Positions 10,740 to 21,599 are shown, counted from the first letter of the stretch. The stretch is DNA of 64,000 nt from Acanthosepion pharaonis (GCA_903632075.3 CAHIKZ030005497.1:570001-634000); one strand, 5' to 3'. The notes: generated by a model not told the origin, from the letters alone. Numbers and translations: made by a program.

Positions 10740-11092
10740 TCTTGTTTAGCGGCATATCAACGTATATGGATTATTTAATGCCGAAATATAAATATTTTTA
10801 ACATCATTTAAATATATTTTGAACGCTGTTGTATGCCTTCAACTACAGATAAAATCAATTGTTGACAAGTACCTGGTTATTTTGATTTAAAAATGTATTG
10901 TTGTTATTTTTATATAACAATGTATTGCTGCTATTTTTCCAATAAAAATGTATTTTTATGCTTTTACCATGTTTAGTTTGGATGTTAACTATTCACCAAT
11001 ACATGGGACCATAAAGGGGTACTAGCACTCCGGGTCTGTGGACCTCGGAACAGGAGCAATTAATTTTAAGTTTTTGATGGTTTCACGCTATC
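10740..11092 (+). repeat. R-family dispersed repeat, copy 3
   Basis: It has the head TTTAGCGGCATATCAACG, a block ATTATTTAATGCCGAAAT, internal 'atgtattgctgctattttt' units, and the tail TACTAGCACTCCGGGTC. It runs into local duplication copy B. Confidence 0.65.
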
Positions 11093-11555
11093 AAAATATC
11101 CAGTGGCCATGCTGCCGGATGCAATTTATCGTCATTCCCAGAACTAAATATATAAATATATTACTTTTGTTTATAAATACATTTGCCACCAGAGTACAGA
11201 AACACGTCCGCTAAGATTTGTTATTTTTCTTTTATATATTATATATATATATATATATATATTCGTACACATGTAAATATATATCATTACACAGGTAAAT
11301 ATTTCTAAGCAAATAACGGACTTACATGCTTACATAAACACAGTGATGTATGATTTGTGTATGTGGAAGGAAATAAAATTAACACTGCATAGCAATTAAG
11401 TTTCTCAATTTCAGCGATCTCCAGTCTATAAATAAATTTAAGCTTTATTCTTAAATGAAAGAATATTCAACGCTCATTTCATTTTCAATAATCCGACTAT
11501 GTCCTATATATTCGGCGTAAACAGTAATGACGCGTTGTCTGAAGTTGTCTTAAGG
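11093..11555 (+). repeat. Local duplication, copy B (pairs with 8080-8475)
   Basis: Near-identical to copy A over its two flanking parts. Between them lie a short (TA)n run (11,236-11,260) and an 85-bp segment (11,261-11,345) that copy A lacks but which also occurs beside the TA array at 18,468. Confidence 0.8.
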
Positions 11556-11639
11556 CCGAGGAAACCTTCAAATGGATGCCATGCATTGCCCCAAATATCT
11601 CAAGTCTCAACAGTATACAACCGCTTTCTCAGATGAATG

Positions 11640-11879
11640 TTTAAAATGACTATGGCTCTTGACTCTTATTCTAACCTTATTGACTGGCGCCACAGTATCA
11701 CAAACAAATACCTGTACCAAATAACAGAAACGACGTCACTTGAGGAATTTCAACAGCTAAAATGGATATCACATACACGTCGAAGAGAGAATAATGACAT
11801 AATCAAGAGGCTGACGTTCCACTACTTCATACAAAAGGTTAGGAAGGAAACACCCTATCAATACTGGACAGAGCAATAA
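11640..11879 (+). pseudogene. Probable LINE ORF2 C-terminal fragment
   Basis: The frame includes LKWISHTRRRENNDIIKRL and ends near KETPYQYWTEQ, resembling the 'lrwlGH..RreN.di.k' region of RTE-like LINE polyproteins in plus orientation. It is only 80 residues with no upstream reverse transcriptase core, so an unrelated frame is possible. Confidence 0.4.
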
Positions 11880-11889
11880 CAATTTCTGA

Positions 11890-12530
11890 ATCCGAGAAAC
11901 CTACTTTCCTCAAAAATTGTAGTAGGAGAAAGATTTTATAAATTTTATCCTACAGTTGTTCGAAAATGAATTCTAAATGTTTCCTTATCAGGTAACGGCT
12001 AATATTACCATTACCAGTGTTTCTAGAATATAGGCAGTCTTTATCTATATACATATACCATGTCTTTATGCGTTTGCTGTTTGATGGATCGATCAAAGGT
12101 GAAATTATAACGGTGATTTTTCCGTTATTTATATGTTGCTATAACAATGTTTAGGTCGTTTTGCACTCTCGTTGTCATCTGAAGTTTGTCGGAGAATCTT
12201 CAGGGACTTTCGAACGGAGAGTGGATTATTCCCATCCTTTTGAACATGTCTAGGGATATCTCGGCAGTTATAGCTTGTTCTCTTTCCATTGAGTATAAAT
12301 CTGCAATTCCCGACACAACGTTTGAACTCAAATTACAATATCACAAAATTCATGAACCAAGGCTTCAATATTGTCCTTTGGGACAGTCCTGTGTGTAGAA
12401 CTTGTTGTACAGAAAAAATGACTTACTGCTGAGATAGAAAATCCTGTTTTAACTCGATTGCTTGTTGATTCTATGTGAATGATAGCACTTGGAACTTTTT
12501 ATGTTAAATAATACATCAGAAGTTCTCCAC
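11890..12530. other. No recognisable feature
   Basis: No repeat copy or supported gene. The frame at 12,186-12,398 has no recognisable family. Confidence 0.35.
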
Positions 12531-12534
12531 ATTT

Positions 12535-12640
12535 TTTTTAATCAATTCTCCCAAGCAAGGTGATAATGTCACTAATCCGCAAGGGGCTACTGAGAGTTAA
12601 AGAGATTGAGAAGAATTTTAAAGGAATCATAAACCCAATC
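12535..12640 (-). repeat. Jockey-like LINE 3'-end fragment
   Basis: The sequence around CCCAAGCAAGGTGATAATG and 'ctactgagagttaaagagatt' matches, in the same orientation, the LINE 3' ends at 19,868, 25,317, 47,931 and 60,410. It is the untranslated tail of the jockey-like LINE. Confidence 0.6.
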
Positions 12641-13009
12641 ATAAGTAGAAAATCTGGGATTAACCTCTACTCTTTTTCCAAATAACCGCGAAGGTGGCGC
12701 ACCTATCTATTACTCTTTACGTGCAGAGTTGAAACATACGATGGCTTCTTTGAAAAATGTACGGATAAACAAATTGCAAACACAAAAAGAACATTCTGTC
12801 AATGGATAAAACTGGACGACTGACAGATCTTTATGTCGAGAAATGATATGAGTTTGAATCATTTGGCACTAAATTATACCGTTTATGCGAAACATTCACG
12901 AGGTCTCGATAATATTCGAAATAATTTAAACGAATGAAAAGAACGTGTTGAAGGATGGATAGATGGATAGACCCAGAAAAACAATAATGAAAAGTAATGA
13001 TAAATGTAT

Positions 13010-13013
13010 GCAC

Positions 13014-13043
<30 letters not shown>
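13010..13043. repeat. (GT)n microsatellite
   Basis: About 14 GT units. Confidence 0.9.
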
Positions 13044-13045
<2 letters not shown>

Positions 13046-13179
13046 TTTTAGGTACAAATTATTCTGTGGGGAGCATATTTGAATTTTATCAGAAAGAAGA
13101 CAGAAATATCAAGATGTAATCCTGGAAGAGCGGTCGGAAAATGACAGAGGGGCTTACTATAAAATATTTTACAGAAGGA

Positions 13180-13965
13180 AAAATAATGAATGAAAGTCAA
13201 ATGAGAATGAGTGAATGAACTATAAATGAAAACTGCGGCAAAGTATTAAGGGTGTAAAAAAAAGTAAATGGAAACACAATGCTGAAGACCTTTAGGCGTA
13301 GATGTAAAACAGTAATAAAAATAGAATATAAAAATTCAAGAAAAATTATAAATGAAAAATAAAAAAAAAGAACAAAAAAAGAAAGAAACAATGATAATAA
13401 TTTGGATGGGGAAAAAAAAAAAAATGGTGAAAGCGGAAAAATGAGAACTGATGTCATTCAAATATCAATTCAAAATTAAAATATCATGAAAATAAGAGGA
13501 AGATGCTAGGAAAAGTATAAATAGGAAAGAGAGAAGAAGAAATAATAAAAAAAAGATCAGTTGCAGTGGGGGAAAAAGAGAGAGAAATATAAAAGGAGAA
13601 GAAGTTCAAAATCGATAAAATAACAAAGAAAAACAAATAGAAAAAAATATGAAAAAAAGGAAGACAAAAGATCTGGAGAAGATCTGTCGATGTTGGCGCC
13701 TCAACATAACGAAAATGACAGGAGTAAACTTCATTGAAAGCTTGGGAAAGAATGTTAGTTATTGAGTAGAACAAATTAAACCACTTACGAGAAATAGCAA
13801 AAGAAACAAGTTTAAGAGAAAGCGAGAAAGAGACAAAAATACATGTAAAAAATAAAAATCAAAAAAATAAGGAATAAGAAAAAAATAAAAAAAAGAAAGA
13901 AAAACGGAAAGAAGAAAAAATCAAAGAACACAAGTCGATTGAAAAGAGAACAAAAACAGGCCAAG
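13180..13965. repeat. Purine-rich, A-rich strand-asymmetric tract
   Basis: The plus strand is dominated by A and G with GAAA, AAAGAA and AAAAAG words. It is a degenerate low-complexity tract like that at 55,960-58,200. Minus-strand Phe/Ser-rich frames across it are composition artefacts. Confidence 0.75.
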
Positions 13966-14230
13966 ATGAAAATCGGTATTTCAGTAGGCATTCGATTTGT
14001 TGTTTTGTTTCTTTGACAATATGGGATCAAACAGTGAAACACTGGCGTGTAAGTCTTCCTACATTTGGACAAATACATTGTAAATACGCCTTCTCCATTT
14101 CTCGGTCCCATATATTTCAAAACACGTATCAATGCAAATAAAGACACACATGTATACATAAACATAAACGTATACTGCGTGGGTATTTCCATGTAAAGAA
14201 AATATGTTTATCTTAAAATCATATATATAA

Positions 14231-14235
<5 letters not shown>

Positions 14236-14277
<42 letters not shown>
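14236..14277. repeat. (AT)n microsatellite
   Basis: About 21 AT units. Confidence 0.95.
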
Positions 14278-14280
<3 letters not shown>

Positions 14281-14299
14281 CATATAAATTCATATTACA

Positions 14300-14410
14300 T
14301 TCGGAGAGACAATTTCAAATTCCAGACGAATTCGTTCCATTCACTTAAGCACAACAACAATCCTTGAGAAGGATATGGTTGCAGCAATTATACTTCCAGG
14401 TAATTGTTAA
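14300..14410 (+). repeat. Octopus-type SINE, degraded fragment
   Basis: The blocks 'tttcaaattccagacgaattcgtt', 'ttcacttaagca' and 'ccttgagaaggatat' follow the order of the SINE body at 16,460. Confidence 0.5.
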
Positions 14411-14595
14411 ATAGTAGAAAGTCTATAGAGAAAAATGAATAAATATATATATACATATATATATATATTGGTGTAATATGCATTGTAAAAAAATAAACTA
14501 AAATATTCTTCCGTTCTCCAATTTATCATAACCCTCAAACGATAAATAAACCGTAAGAACAAATCAATTTATCGCATTTAGTATGTAAAACCCCG

Positions 14596-14623
<28 letters not shown>

Positions 14624-14626
<3 letters not shown>

Positions 14627-14791
14627 TGTAACGGATATAAGAGACCCGGATATAAGAGAGATTTTCTCTGGGCCCAAATTAGAGCCTGTGTTAATGTATA
14701 TATAATAGACCAAAACCGGATATAAGAGAAACCCGGATATAAGAGACTTCTTCTCCGGTCCCGGCAACTGTCTTATATCCGGGTTACACTG
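14624..14791. mobile_element. 168-bp MITE, pogo/Tigger-like termini
   Basis: The right end, read on the minus strand, is CAGTGTAACCCGGATATAAG. The left end reads TAGTGTAACGGATATAAG. Both are flanked by TA (14,622-14,623 and 14,792-14,793). Inside, the motif GGATATAAGAGA recurs on the plus strand. CAGT ends with TA target duplications are usual for pogo/Tigger-type MITEs. There is no coding sequence. It lies directly between a (TA)n run and the Penelope tail at 14,803. Confidence 0.75.
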
Positions 14792-14802
14792 TATATAAAT
14801 AT

Positions 14803-14868
14803 CGTGGCCTCACGATTCCATCTAGCATGAAACTGACTATCGCCTCTAACTGTTGACTTCTATGTTCA

Positions 14869-14875
<7 letters not shown>
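14803..14875 (+). ncRNA. Penelope-like tail with degenerate hammerhead core
   Basis: It carries GGC-CTCACGA (expected CTGANGA, G5 changed to C), a stem-loop II region, GAAAC (14,829-14,833), the loop TGACT, ATC (14,839-14,841) and GCC closing helix I with GGC. The tail continues as CTCTAACTGTTGACTTC, as in the element at 52.3-55.4 kb, and ends at a (TA)n array. The G5 change should abolish cleavage. Confidence 0.7.

Positions 14876-14931
<56 letters not shown>
14876..14931. repeat. (AT)n microsatellite
   Basis: About 28 AT units next to the Penelope tail. Confidence 0.95.
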
Positions 14932-14934
<3 letters not shown>

Positions 14935-15525
14935 TACGTATATGTAAATTGCCCGTAAGACATCGCTTACCACAGCATATATTAGACAATATTTTTCCTA
15001 TTATACACTTAATACATATTTCTGCAGAGATGATGAAGAGGATTGAATTGACAAAAATATGTTTCAACTCATGAATGCCAATAAATACCATGGAGCATAT
15101 ATATGAGCAACATGAAAGTTGTAAGGAAAATCGGTGCCTCAAGAAAGATCATAATTACAATAAATAATCAGTAAACTTCAGGGTCACATTATCAGAGACG
15201 GGACCATTTTGAAGGCAAGTGAAGCTCGAAAAATAAGAACAAAAATTCAAACAAATGTCATACGTGAGAATTTTGTGTCAACGGATGGAAGAAGATTGAC
15301 AAAAAACGTTGGTAAAAAATCAAAAAATTCTTACAGAAAGATAGGAAACTGTGGAGTGCCACAGTCAACCATGTACTAAAAGAGACTTGGAACATATTAG
15401 AACATACAGCATAACCCTTTAGAGACACTATTATGTTTATAAATTTTTTTTACATAAATCCGAATGTTTGTATATTATCATTTTTATGTGTCGAGTCCTT
15501 TGAAATCGTGGCACTGTCATGGCTC
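14935..15525. other. No recognisable feature
   Basis: No supported gene or repeat copy. Confidence 0.35.
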
Positions 15526-15529
15526 TCTA

Positions 15530-15800
15530 CAACTCCATGTCACTAGAAGCTCTAACCAAAGCTTTACTTTTAAATACCTCTCCCTGTCCCTGTTCTTATG
15601 TTCATTCACAAAACACATTACGTAAGCTGTTCAGGGTTTTCTCTTCCGTATTTCCCTCTAAACTGTTTGTGAATATTTAGTTTTAAAGCCGTCCTTCCCG
15701 ATAACGTATCCCAGAAATTTCAACAATCTTTTTCAAGTGCATTTATTATTGTCTGGTGAAATGAGTACATTGTCTCCATTTTATACTTTTAATTTAATCT
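15530..15800 (-). pseudogene. RTE-like LINE, C-terminal fragment of ORF2
   Basis: The minus strand encodes FLGYVIGKDGFKT followed, after frameshifts, by residues similar to 'lLrAt.DrelWRAMi.h'. Same family as 6490, 21,020 and 31,260-33,700. Confidence 0.55.
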
Positions 15801-16445
15801 TCGTTGTTTATGTATAGTAGGATCGGTTGCGCACCGTCTGTAAAAACAAGAGCACCATGAGGTAATTCACTCTGCAGAAATTTAGAACAGCATGATATGC
15901 TGTTGGCATTAGCGCTGGAATCTCAACATGAACATTTCAGAGTGTTTGGGTGTCAATCTGAGGACGGAAAGAGTTAGAGTCTAATGGTAATTACGAAGGT
16001 GTTTGTAGTCATCCCTAGTGATGGCGACATTATGCCGTAATTCATCATCGATCAGAGCCTCAAATTCAACAAAGACGCCTACATCAAGTGACTTAAGGTG
16101 CTAGTACTGACCTGGGTCAAGAGTGTGCATGCTGAAAACTCTGTATCTTGCAACAGGGATCACAAGCAGGAAAACCCAGTCATGGCTGTCAGACAATTTC
16201 TCCGACCACGTCAACCCTTATATCTGACCACCTAAATTTCCATACTGCAACCACCTTGATTATTTTGTGTAGGGCTCAGTTGAGTAAGAGTCTAGCAAAA
16301 CTATTTGCAAAATCAAAATGAAATGACGGCAAGGGTTATAGCAGCATTCACCAACTTAAACAAGACCGTCCAGAAGTGTTTCAGGAGATTTCGAATTCTT
16401 CTGGAGGCTATTGTTGAAGCCAGTGGCGAATTTATTGACTAAATT
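15800..16445 (+). pseudogene. Tc1-like transposase, internally deleted copy (plus strand)
   Basis: Frames give a short HTH-region piece (FRVFGCQSEDGKS), then directly a DGDIMP piece, YIK, and near 16,325-16,440 AAFTNLNKTVQKCFRRFR and LLEAIVEASGEFID. The last is the usual end of this Tc1/mariner group. The first catalytic Asp region between HTH and 'DGDVMp' is missing. The copies at 28,545 and 42,450 show the same or a very similar gap. A SINE starts 15 bp after the stop. Confidence 0.7.
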
Positions 16446-16459
16446 TATTCTTTCGTAAA

Positions 16460-16775
16460 GGCACGGTGGAGTAATGAAGAAGAGGGGGGCCCGGTGGAGC
16501 AATGGATTGCGACTCGCATTGAGGAATCGGAGAGCCGAGTTCGAATACAAGTCAAAATCATTACATTCACTTACGTGCTAATACCCTTTGGAAAGGTATA
16601 AATCCTCCTCTTCTTATCCCCTCCAGCTATGGCTAAATAGCAGGAGAGACCTTGGATAGCAATTAGTCTTCCGCAGAAAGAAATGGCAACATACTGCGGT
16701 GAAAAAAATCTGCCTCGTCAATCATGTATCGAAAGATACGTGATCGCCTATTCTTGTATCACGCATGGCACATAA
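16460..16775 (+). repeat. Octopus-type tRNA-derived SINE, copy 2
   Basis: The head is partly duplicated: GCACGGTGGAGTAATG, then CCCGGTGGAGCAATGG (A-box). The B-box is GAGTTCGAATACAAG. The body has CCTTTGGAAAGGTATAAAT, CAGCTATGGCTAAATAGC, and the 3' block CTGCCTCGTCAATCATGTA also seen at 4413-4665. It lies between a Tc1 remnant and a LINE. Confidence 0.8.
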
Positions 16776-16848
16776 CTTCCTGACTGATTTAAGATATTCT
16801 TGTGTACGTTTGGTAAATATATTTGTTTTCCACTATGTATTATAACAT

Positions 16849-17194
16849 CATCATCATCATCATCATCATCATCACCCCTTGATTTATGTAATCGTGGGTG
16901 TGTGTGTGGGGGCAGGCATATGATTGCAGAAGTCACACTAAATCTCCTCCACAACGGTCTATCAACGGCAGCCATCAGCAATTCTGTCCATTGGTTGACA
17001 TTGTTTTTACGTCGGAGTCTTCTCCTACATCCACCACCAGCTGTGCTTTGCATGATGGTCTTGCACAGGATTTCGTGCTTTGTAATGTGTCCAAATCCCG
17101 ACATTTTCTCCGTTTGACAGTATCGAGAAGAGGTTCCTGGTGGTGCACAACGTGCAACCCTTTTTTCCGCACATACACATAATCCTGAAAGCAT
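16849..17194 (-). pseudogene. LINE ORF2 C-terminus running into a (GAT)n tail
   Basis: The minus-strand frame contains KMSGFGHITKHEILCKTI, AGGGCRRRLRRKN, QWTELLMAAVDRPLWRRF and SRGDDDD. This is the typical end of a jockey/RTE-superfamily ORF2 ('fGHvtRhd.lckt...GgRrrGRqrk.W.dni..W'). The reading frame passes without a stop into a (GAT)n microsatellite, the usual 3' tail of such LINEs, hence the Asp run. It is cut short upstream at about 17,194. The plus-strand Ser run is a shadow. Confidence 0.75.
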
Positions 17195-17529
17195 TATGTA
17201 TTATAACAGTAATCTATAAGTAGTCATTTTGATACAAAGTTGTTTCGATATATTTAAAAAAAATTTGAATTACAAATTTGAATGAATCACATATTTTAGC
17301 CTTTAATTAGAAAAAATAAATAAGTCTTAATCTTTACCTTCCTTGTGGGTCTCCCACGTTATGTTAGATTTACTTATTTGATTGAGTGGCAAAAAGAAAA
17401 AAAAAGCAAAAAAAAAGCTGTTTTGATCCAGACATGAAAATTTCTTTAAAGATGTACATACCTTGCATGACATTGTGACGTGGCGAGGGATTCTGGTGAC
17501 AAGTAAAAGTGTCGTATCATTTTAGTTTG

Positions 17530-17641
<112 letters not shown>

Positions 17642-17679
17642 GTGAAAATATATAGAAAATAGGAAGGAACTGGTTGGGT

Positions 17680-18129
17680 CAATAATCCAAAGTCCCTTAG
17701 TATTTTAGTTATTATTTTTTAAAAATAGTGCTCGATACAAAAGTAGAGCATAAATATAATTATTTATTTAAAATATGATTCCAAAACGCTACATAAGAAG
17801 TCTCATGTTTCAAAACAAGAGCCGAAAACTTCAATATAATTATTTAAATTAAATTAAATTGATACATATACTGATACATATTATTAACACCCAACACCCG
17901 CCTACCCAATTTAAACAATTCGCCCTAGCTGTTACCATGGAAATTTTGATTTCAATTTTTAAAACACGTAAATTTCAGATATACGTTATTCAAAAAAATT
18001 TTCGCTTGAAGATGGAACAGAGCTTATTTTGACTCAATTTAAGTTAAATAATTATATTGAAGTTTTTCGGCTCTTGTTTTGAAACATGAGATTCTTATGT
18101 AGCGTTTTGGAATCATATTTTTAAATAAA

Positions 18130-18135
<6 letters not shown>
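17680..18135. repeat. Inverted repeat between microsatellites
   Basis: 17,753-17,850 and 18,035-18,135 are inverted copies of about 85-95 bp (blocks 'atatgattccaaaacgctac' and 'gtttcaaaacaagagccg'), with a spacer holding the unit also seen at 3024. The outer part 17,682-17,775 recurs in reverse at 62,200-62,345. The layout resembles the inverted tail pairs of Penelope-like elements, but I find no hammerhead core. Confidence 0.7.

Positions 18136-18180
<45 letters not shown>
18134..18180. repeat. (AT)n microsatellite
   Basis: About 24 AT units at the right end of the inverted repeat. Confidence 0.95.
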
Positions 18181-18184
<4 letters not shown>

Positions 18185-18410
18185 AAATCGGTTTATAGAT
18201 ATGCATACAACTATGAAGGAATGACTACCTTTTAAAATAACAACCATTGTCCGAATCATTGTTAATCTAAAGATAGGCCTAAACCAATCAGAATTAAAAC
18301 ATTGTGGAAAATGTTTATACGCATTGAATTGGGAATTGTTAAGAGGAAATTTAGGTTTTATTTTATTCATCGATATACATACACAATTTTACATTTCTTC
18401 AGAAAGTGAA

Positions 18411-18412
<2 letters not shown>

Positions 18413-18467
<55 letters not shown>
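18413..18467. repeat. (AT)n microsatellite
   Basis: About 28 AT units, directly followed by the 85-bp shared segment. Confidence 0.95.
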
Positions 18468-18471
<4 letters not shown>

Positions 18472-18553
18472 GTACACATGTAAATATATATCATTACACA
18501 GGTAAATATTTCTAAGCAAATAACGGACTTACATGCTTACATAAACACATTGA
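18468..18553 (+). repeat. 85-bp segment shared with 11,261-11,345
   Basis: Identical or nearly identical to the insert in duplication copy B and in the same position, immediately right of a (TA)n array. The similarity ends at 'aaacaca(t/g)tgat'. Confidence 0.85.
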
Positions 18554-18747
18554 TTTAACTGCCCTATATACACAGGTTTATGTATATTCATTTGTGTGTG
18601 TAACAAAGCACCTCTCGCCTTAAGAAATAAATACGTGTTTTCAGGAGGAGTGTGAAATTGAAGAATGGGTCTTCCTGTTGAAAACCGAAGCCATTTCAAC
18701 AGAATGGAATCTCAAAGAGATAGAGAAAAAAGTGGTAACATTAATAG

Positions 18748-18750
<3 letters not shown>

Positions 18751-18810
<60 letters not shown>
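18751..18810. repeat. (AT)n microsatellite
   Basis: About 30 AT units. Confidence 0.95.
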
Positions 18811-18812
<2 letters not shown>

Positions 18813-18814
18813 TA

Positions 18815-19475
18815 TTATTAGTATTAATAGAAGCGAAGAGATCAAAAAGAAGAATGCCTGTTAAAAATGATGAAAGATGAATAGAAGGTGAAAGAATTGA
18901 TCCGCGAAAACAAATCCGTGTCTACGCATCTATATTTGTCATGTTTACGTCTGAAATGTCTTCAACGCCTAGCCGGGCATTGCTTTTGCAACACTATCGG
19001 AATCTCGTCAGATATACAAATATCTGTCTTATTGATAACCTGCAGCTCACCAGAGATAAATAACTTTAAAGTGCATTGGTTTCTTTCCCAAGGATGATTC
19101 TTTGGTAACTGTTGCAAGTAACTGGATGTCAGAAACAGAATAACTGTTTTGATTCGCTTGCCGTTGTGTTGCATTTGTTTTACATGCATATCTACACGTT
19201 TTGACATGAATTTGTAAGTATACAATATGCATGAATATATCTCTATGAAATTAGTATTTTCTAACATTAAAAGGATTGGTACGAAAAAGCACTAAGTTAC
19301 CACTAATACAATTCGGGATTACTCAGCAATACGACATTATGTTCCGTAAATCTATCCGTCTAGCCTCCAGGTCTTTCCTGTGTCTTAGGCATTTTACAGG
19401 GTTACGGTCACATCACGTTAAGCCATATTGAGCATGGTCATTAACTTGGCGGGAGACCCCGTTGGAATACCAGCT
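18815..19475. other. No recognisable feature
   Basis: Open frames on both strands at 18,888-19,267 overlap one another and match no family I know. Confidence 0.35.
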
Positions 19476-19479
19476 GCTG

Positions 19480-19625
19480 TAACTTGCGGGTGGTGTAATG
19501 TTTGACGGTCCTGTATTTTTAATCAGAAAGTCGAGTTTCAATTTCAGTTGTGTTCGTTATATTAACTTACAGGCAAATAACCTTGATAAAGGTATGAATC
19601 CACTTCTTCTACCCCAGCTATGTGT
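19480..19625 (+). repeat. Octopus-type SINE, degraded
   Basis: Blocks GGGTGGTGTAATG, 'cgagtttcaatttcag', 'gcaaataaccttgataaagg' and 'accccagctatg' follow the SINE body order. Confidence 0.6.
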
Positions 19626-19921
19626 TAATTTATAAAGATCGTGTTACTAAATTCTTATTATCTCAAAACATTCTTACGAGCAAATAATATTTCCTGGCTT
19701 GAAACAACTTGCAAAAGAATTAATGGAAAATTCATTTGGGCATGTAAAAATTTGTTTTTTTTAAATACTTTTCAACAAGGAATAAAGAAATTTCCGGTGG
19801 GCTCTTGTAATTTATATGATATTTAATCCACAGCTTGTTGTGATAAATTTTATTTGAAGCATTTACCATTAAGCAAATCAATAAAACCATTAATGCACAA
19901 AGGGACACTGAATGATAAATA

Positions 19922-20410
19922 TTAGGTTGGTGCAAAAAATAATGTCGTTTTCTCACATATGTTACTTTTATATATGATTTCTGAATTAATTCATTGATAT
20001 ATATAGCCATGTTATATATCATTTTGAAGCACGTTTTTTTGTTCTATCGAATCGTGTTATTTGTTACCGTTCTCAATCTCTTCATTCATTTTTTTGCAGG
20101 CTTTTCGACAGCATGGAGAAAATTCAAATCCGCACGATTTTCTTGTTCCAGTTCAAACTAGGCATCTCGACAACTTCCTGTGCGAAAAATGCTTCAAAAG
20201 CCGAGATGATGCCGAATCGGCCTTCAATGACTTCATCGCTTCCAGAACTCCGGATTTCTATGCTAATGGGATAAATAAACTTGTTTCTAGTTGGCAAAAA
20301 TGTGTCGATTCTAATGGTTCTTATTTCGATTAGTAAAGTTTATTATGAAAGGAGTTATGATCTTTTGAAGTTGAACGCCAAAAAACGACATTATTTTTGC
20401 ACCAACCTAA
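19922..20410 (+). mobile_element. Mariner deletion derivative (489 bp)
   Basis: The terminal inverted repeats are TTAGGTTGGTGCAAAAAATA at the left and its inverted counterpart at the right (20,381-20,410). TA duplications lie at 19,920-19,921 and 20,411-20,412. These ends resemble those of Hsmar1/MADE1-type mariners. Only the transposase C-terminus remains inside. The TIRs are close to identical, suggesting a fairly young insertion. Confidence 0.9.
20101..20333 (+). pseudogene. Mariner transposase C-terminal fragment
   Basis: Residues NFLCEKCFKSRDDAESAF, then NDFIASRTPDFYANGINKL and WQKCVDSNGSYFD, are the standard mariner C-terminus ('L..k.f....d....l..FfaskpaeFy..GI.kLperWqkcid.nG.YF'). The frame ends correctly at TAG. 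The HTH and all three catalytic acidic residues are deleted, so the element could only move in trans. Confidence 0.85.
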
Positions 20411-21019
20411 TAAGAATAAAAAAAGAGAAACATTAAGGAAAGAGAACAATAAAAGAAGAGGAAACGAGCAGACTGTAGAAAACGACTGACATTGCATTTA
20501 AAACACGTAAGAGAGTTCCACAAGCGAGAAATGCCTGAGAAGAAAATGTTAGTATAGAACTTACGGTTGTGTCTAGACATTACAACTGTAGAATGATGAG
20601 ACCTGCCCGCCAATCTATTACTGCGCTTAAATTCATAAATTCAAGGTACTATAGTGGAAAGACAATCACAACAATTTCCATAAAAGCATTTTAATATATT
20701 TTATTGATATACATTATTTATATAGACACAAACATTTAAAGAAATGCTCTGTTTATAATAAACTGTATTAGCAACATTTAACGGCAAACTTGCATCTATG
20801 GGAAGAGGTGTTGGATGTATCCAAATCAAACGGATGAATCAGGTATATACATACCATTCAACTAGTAACATTGATGGTATATGAATTTCTGTCATTGAAA
20901 CTGAAACAATAGCAAATTGTATTCAAATGAAAGACATTTATATTCTTTTATGAGTCCTTCCCACTTGAAGATAGTGTGTGATCGTTACTCTTTACAATTT
21001 CTTATATTTCTTAGATTTA

Positions 21020-21500
21020 AATAATGTTTTTCTTTTCACTATCCTTCCTACGTCCTGTTCAGCCATCCATTTAGACAATCCCGCTAGTTAACCTACTTCT
21101 ATTCTGAGAGGGTCAGATTCTCCTAGCCCGCTTTCCTCATAACGTGTACCTGAATTTCTAATTGTCGTTTTCAGATTCTAAGTATAACTGCCTTTTTCGT
21201 TCCCATTTTTCTTAAGTCTTCCTCGTTTCTCAGATGTTCATTGTAGTTTCAGCATGCTTCTGTAGAGACGTATTCCAGCTGCATCATATCTCCTCTTCAT
21301 CAGCGAGGAAATCCTCCTTCATTCATTGACATATAAAAGCAATGCTATTACATAGAAGTTCAACACTCTTATTTTTGTTCTTAACGACATTTGCCTGTTG
21401 TTTAATAATTCGTTAAACATTTTAAAGGCATATTTCGCTATCAGAGTGCGCCTTAGGATTTTACTATCACAATTTCCATCGTCTGTTAAAACACTTCCCA
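21020..21500 (-). pseudogene. RTE-like LINE, C-terminal fragment of ORF2
   Basis: The minus strand gives pieces such as KRKRQLYLESENDN and GKRARRI-SQNR-like residues, the decayed 'Rnrql.fLgHi.Rk.gLe...LtGri' segment, with many stops. Confidence 0.5.
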
Positions 21501-21599
21501 GATATTTCTCTACATGGCTTTAACGTCTTGGGCTGTTTCTTTTGCTGTAAACTGTACAATCTGTCTTCTTGATATTGATTTATTTTTTGTCCACCTTTT

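Larger units (their letters stand above)
19868..20640 (-). repeat. Jockey-like LINE 3' end, split by a mariner
   Basis: 19,868-19,919 matches the LINE 3' tail ('aagcaa..caataa', 'cacaaagg'), and 20,411-20,640 continues it with the C-terminal codons on the minus strand (pieces like FLACGTLLR and FKCNVS, equivalent to 'rtsrlWNsLp...FKcnVn'). The 489-bp mariner at 19,922-20,410 separates the two, so the LINE was there first. Confidence 0.7.

Noticed and set aside
16748..17194. Acidic poly-Asp protein or, on the plus strand, a poly-Ser protein
   Set aside because: The Asp run is the (GAT)n LINE tail read in frame; the Ser run is its complement.
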